The notes below the pieces were generated by a model. That model saw only the letters and a list, made by a program, of their open reading frames with translations. It was not told where the DNA came from and searched no databases. The position numbers and the translations under genes are program-made. Below, piece by piece: positions 63,655-64,000 of a DNA stretch of 64,000 nucleotides. Within the stretch, counting starts at the first letter, position 1. Each line of letters starts with the position of its first letter. The DNA is from Paraburkholderia acidipaludis NBRC 101816 (lineage in GTDB: Bacteria; Pseudomonadota; Gammaproteobacteria; Burkholderiales; Burkholderiaceae). The stretch spans positions 220,175 through 284,174 of the forward strand of contig NZ_BAXZ01000010.1 in assembly GCF_000684975.1 (NCBI RefSeq), in the 5' to 3' direction.

Positions 63655-63676
63655 GCCTCAAGCTGGTTTCAAGCCG

Positions 63677-63982
63677 TCAAGCAGGCTCGGCAGGCACATG
63701 CGGCCGGATGCGAGCCAGCACGTCCTGCAATTGCTCGCGCGCGAGTTCGGTGTCGTAATGCGCCTGCAGCTCCATCCAGCTGCGCGCGTCGGTGCCGAAA
63801 TAGACGGCAAGGCGCACGGCGGTGTCGGCCGTGATGGCGCGCTTGCCGAGCACGATCTCGTTGATGCGGCGCGGCGGCACGCCAATCGCCTTGGCGAGCG
63901 CGTACTGGCTGATGCTCATGGGCTTGAGCCAGTCTTCCGAAAGAATCTCGCCCGGTGTCGCAAGTGGAACTTCCCGTACCAT
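63677..63982 (-). CDS. higA: HigA-family antitoxin (XRE helix-turn-helix)
   Basis: A 101-residue antidote protein of the HigA/VapI type. It begins REVPLATPGEILSEDWLKP, contains the helix-turn-helix SQYALAKAIGVPPRRINEIV and continues with ITADTAVRLAVYFGTDARSW. HigA neutralises the mRNA-cleaving HigB toxin and represses the operon. higB normally lies immediately upstream, which here is beyond the right edge; a TGA at about 63994-63996 on this strand could be its stop. GAGGAG precedes the start. Confidence 0.85.
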   Translation of the reverse strand: MVREVPLATPGEILSEDWLKPMSISQYALAKAIGVPPRRINEIVLGKRAITADTAVRLAVYFGTDARSWMELQAHYDTELAREQLQDVLARIRPHVPAEPA

Positions 63983-64000
63983 GGTGCTGCTCCTCAGTGG

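Overview
The window is high-GC (mid-60s %) DNA with gene content and gene orders typical of the Burkholderiaceae, most likely Paraburkholderia or a close relative. Evidence includes a glucokinase fused to a HexR-type regulator, the zwf-pgl-glk cluster divergent from a glucose ABC transporter, minCDE, the bioAFDB order and AceK. Almost everything is chromosomal housekeeping; the accessory DNA is concentrated at 0-3.5 kb, 13.9-17.1 kb and, probably, 55.8-61.4 kb.

Layout. 0-3.5 kb: a type VI secretion-type cassette (small DUF3304 membrane protein plus DUF2235/Tle1-like protein), followed by debris: an integrase tail and a frameshifted RelE/ParE toxin preceded by a perfect inverted repeat. 3.5-13.7 kb: a TonB-like lipoprotein, an MHS-type MFS permease, small envelope proteins, heptosyltransferase I, a ClC channel, a YXWGXW-repeat protein, minC-minD-minE, a GNAT acetyltransferase and methionine aminopeptidase. 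13.9-17.1 kb: a truncated integrase abutting a second, diverged copy of the same cassette in the same orientation. 17.2-20.2 kb: tRNA-Ser(CGA), serS and rarA. 20.4-28.1 kb: cytX-like permease, the biotin operon bioA-bioF-bioD-bioB and a secreted alpha/beta hydrolase. 28.5-35.4 kb: YchJ-like protein, SDR, thiolase, beta-carbonic anhydrase, aceK, a LiuR-like MerR regulator and a divergent metallo-beta-lactamase-fold hydrolase. 35.4-40.8 kb: lolA, ftsK, trxB and an Smr protein. 40.9-50 kb: glucose ABC transporter (gtsABCD-like) divergent from zwf-pgl-glk/hexR, with a near-perfect HexR-like palindrome lying on the zwf promoter. 50-55.4 kb: Bcr/CflA exporter, an EVE-like protein, hemL, ribD and ribE.

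55.8-61.4 kb holds the least conventional block: a DUF5132 protein, a cysteine-free HMA_2-type protein, a P1B-like P-type ATPase lacking both CxxC and the CPx membrane motif, an EcsC-family protein and a DUF445 protein, all co-oriented and partly overlapping. An ABC exporter and a HigA antitoxin close the window.

The two items most deserving follow-up are (i) the paired DUF2235 proteins, in which the expected catalytic Ser and His of the Tle1 family are Asp and Gln in both copies, and (ii) the CPx-less P-type ATPase module. Functions were assigned by reading translated sequence; no database search was run.
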